DNA of 64,000 nucleotides from Saprospiraceae bacterium (GTDB lineage Bacteria; Bacteroidota; Bacteroidia; Chitinophagales; Saprospiraceae): assembly GCA_020631105.1 (NCBI GenBank), contig JAHDHW010000001.1:3114-67113 (forward strand). The letters are read 5' to 3'. Positions within the stretch are counted from its first letter, which is position 1; each line of letters starts with the position of its first letter. The position numbers and the translations under genes are program-made. Below are positions 63,675 to 64,000 of this stretch, piece by piece. Below the pieces are notes generated by a model. That model was given only the letters and a program-made list of their open reading frames with translations, did not search any database and had not been told where the DNA came from.

Positions 63675-64000
63675 TTGAGACAAGCAATCATCTTAGCCAT
63701 TTCTCTAGTCCTTGGGCTTAGCGCCTGCGAAGAACCTGTCTATACCCCAAAACCACGTGGTTATCCTAAAGTAGATTATCCGGCTAAAAACTATCAGGCT
63801 TTTGATGCCAATTATTGTTCCTTCACCTTTGAGTATCCTGAGTATGCCGTTATTGAGCAGGACACTGCATTCTTTGAAGGAAAACCTGTTGACCCTTGCT
63901 GGTTTGATTTATTGATTCCAGCTTTCGACGCCCGAGTGCATTGCAGCTATATTCCGATTGATAAAGAAAATCCCTTTGACGAATTAAATGCAGATGCTTT
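63675..64000 (+). CDS. gldD: Gliding motility lipoprotein GldD, 3' end beyond window
   Basis: 108 codons visible; the gene continues past the window end. The sequence from TTG at 63675 reads as a lipoprotein signal with lipobox GLSAC (Cys18), then YTPKPRGYPKVDYP, FTFEYPEYAVI and VDPCWFDLLIPAFDARVHCSY, all typical of GldD. A stop codon at 63645 and absence of ATG or GTG before the signal peptide make TTG the likely start. Needed for gliding and type IX secretion in Flavobacterium. Confidence 0.9.
   Translation, partial: MRQAIILAISLVLGLSACEEPVYTPKPRGYPKVDYPAKNYQAFDANYCSFTFEYPEYAVIEQDTAFFEGKPVDPCWFDLLIPAFDARVHCSYIPIDKENPFDELNADA

Overview
The window looks like a chromosomal segment of a Bacteroidota bacterium with about 40% GC. 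The evidence is gldE followed by gldD (gliding motility), a C-terminal type IX secretion sorting domain, the Bacteroidota families DUF6029, DUF5723 and Omp28, few Shine-Dalgarno sites, and promoters of the Bacteroidota form TTTG-N19-TAnnTTTG. The gene content resembles Saprospiria (Lewinella/Haliscomenobacter-like), but that placement is inference. I see no rRNA, tRNA, CRISPR array, prophage or insertion sequence.

Layout. 1-0.6 kb: a tandem AAGGAGGGTT array, a four-helix-bundle protein gene and a bidirectional terminator. 0.6-5.9 kb (minus): atpB-E-F-H-A-G of F1Fo ATP synthase; the remaining subunits, atpD and atpC, lie 38 kb away at 42.0-43.8 kb. 6.4-11.3 kb (minus): pheT, a short coiled-coil gene, zapA, a structured intergenic segment that may be 6S RNA, and rny. 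11.4-14.7 kb: an Omp28-like lipoprotein and a DUF6029 protein, divergent from a TlpA-type thioredoxin. 14.8-22.6 kb (minus): a membrane protein, a Uup-like ABC-F ATPase, a Prc/CtpA protease, membrane pyrophosphatase and a nitroreductase. 22.7-26.5 kb (plus): three small membrane proteins in tandem, then a DtxR/MntR-type regulator with a metal-binding protein and an ABC ATPase but no permease gene. 26.5-34.7 kb (minus): envelope proteins (DUF5723, two lipoprotein or secreted proteins including a VIT/VWA protein with a sorting domain), a beta-CASP RNA nuclease, and a sigma/anti-sigma/DUF4097 operon continuing to 35.9 kb. 36-42 kb: gltX, a polysaccharide deacetylase, a lone ExbD, a DUF1232 protein and an M24 peptidase. 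44-46.6 kb: a glycosyltransferase and an acyltransferase. 46.7-51.6 kb (plus): DUF5691, MoxR AAA+ ATPase and DUF5682, a poorly understood three-gene system. 51.6-64 kb: a divergent pyruvate kinase-like protein, a lipoprotein, an inositol monophosphatase, a MacB-type permease, apaG-gmk-yicC, an LptF/LptG permease, an ECF sigma factor, mutY, ssb, gldE and the start of gldD.

The most interesting points are the DUF5691-MoxR-DUF5682 operon without its usual SWIM and VWA partners, the symmetric three-hairpin RNA candidate between zapA and rny, two palindromes controlling a metal-uptake operon that lacks a permease, a dispersed short repeat found near terminators, a divergent pyruvate kinase with a new N-terminal domain, and unusually frequent TTG start codons.
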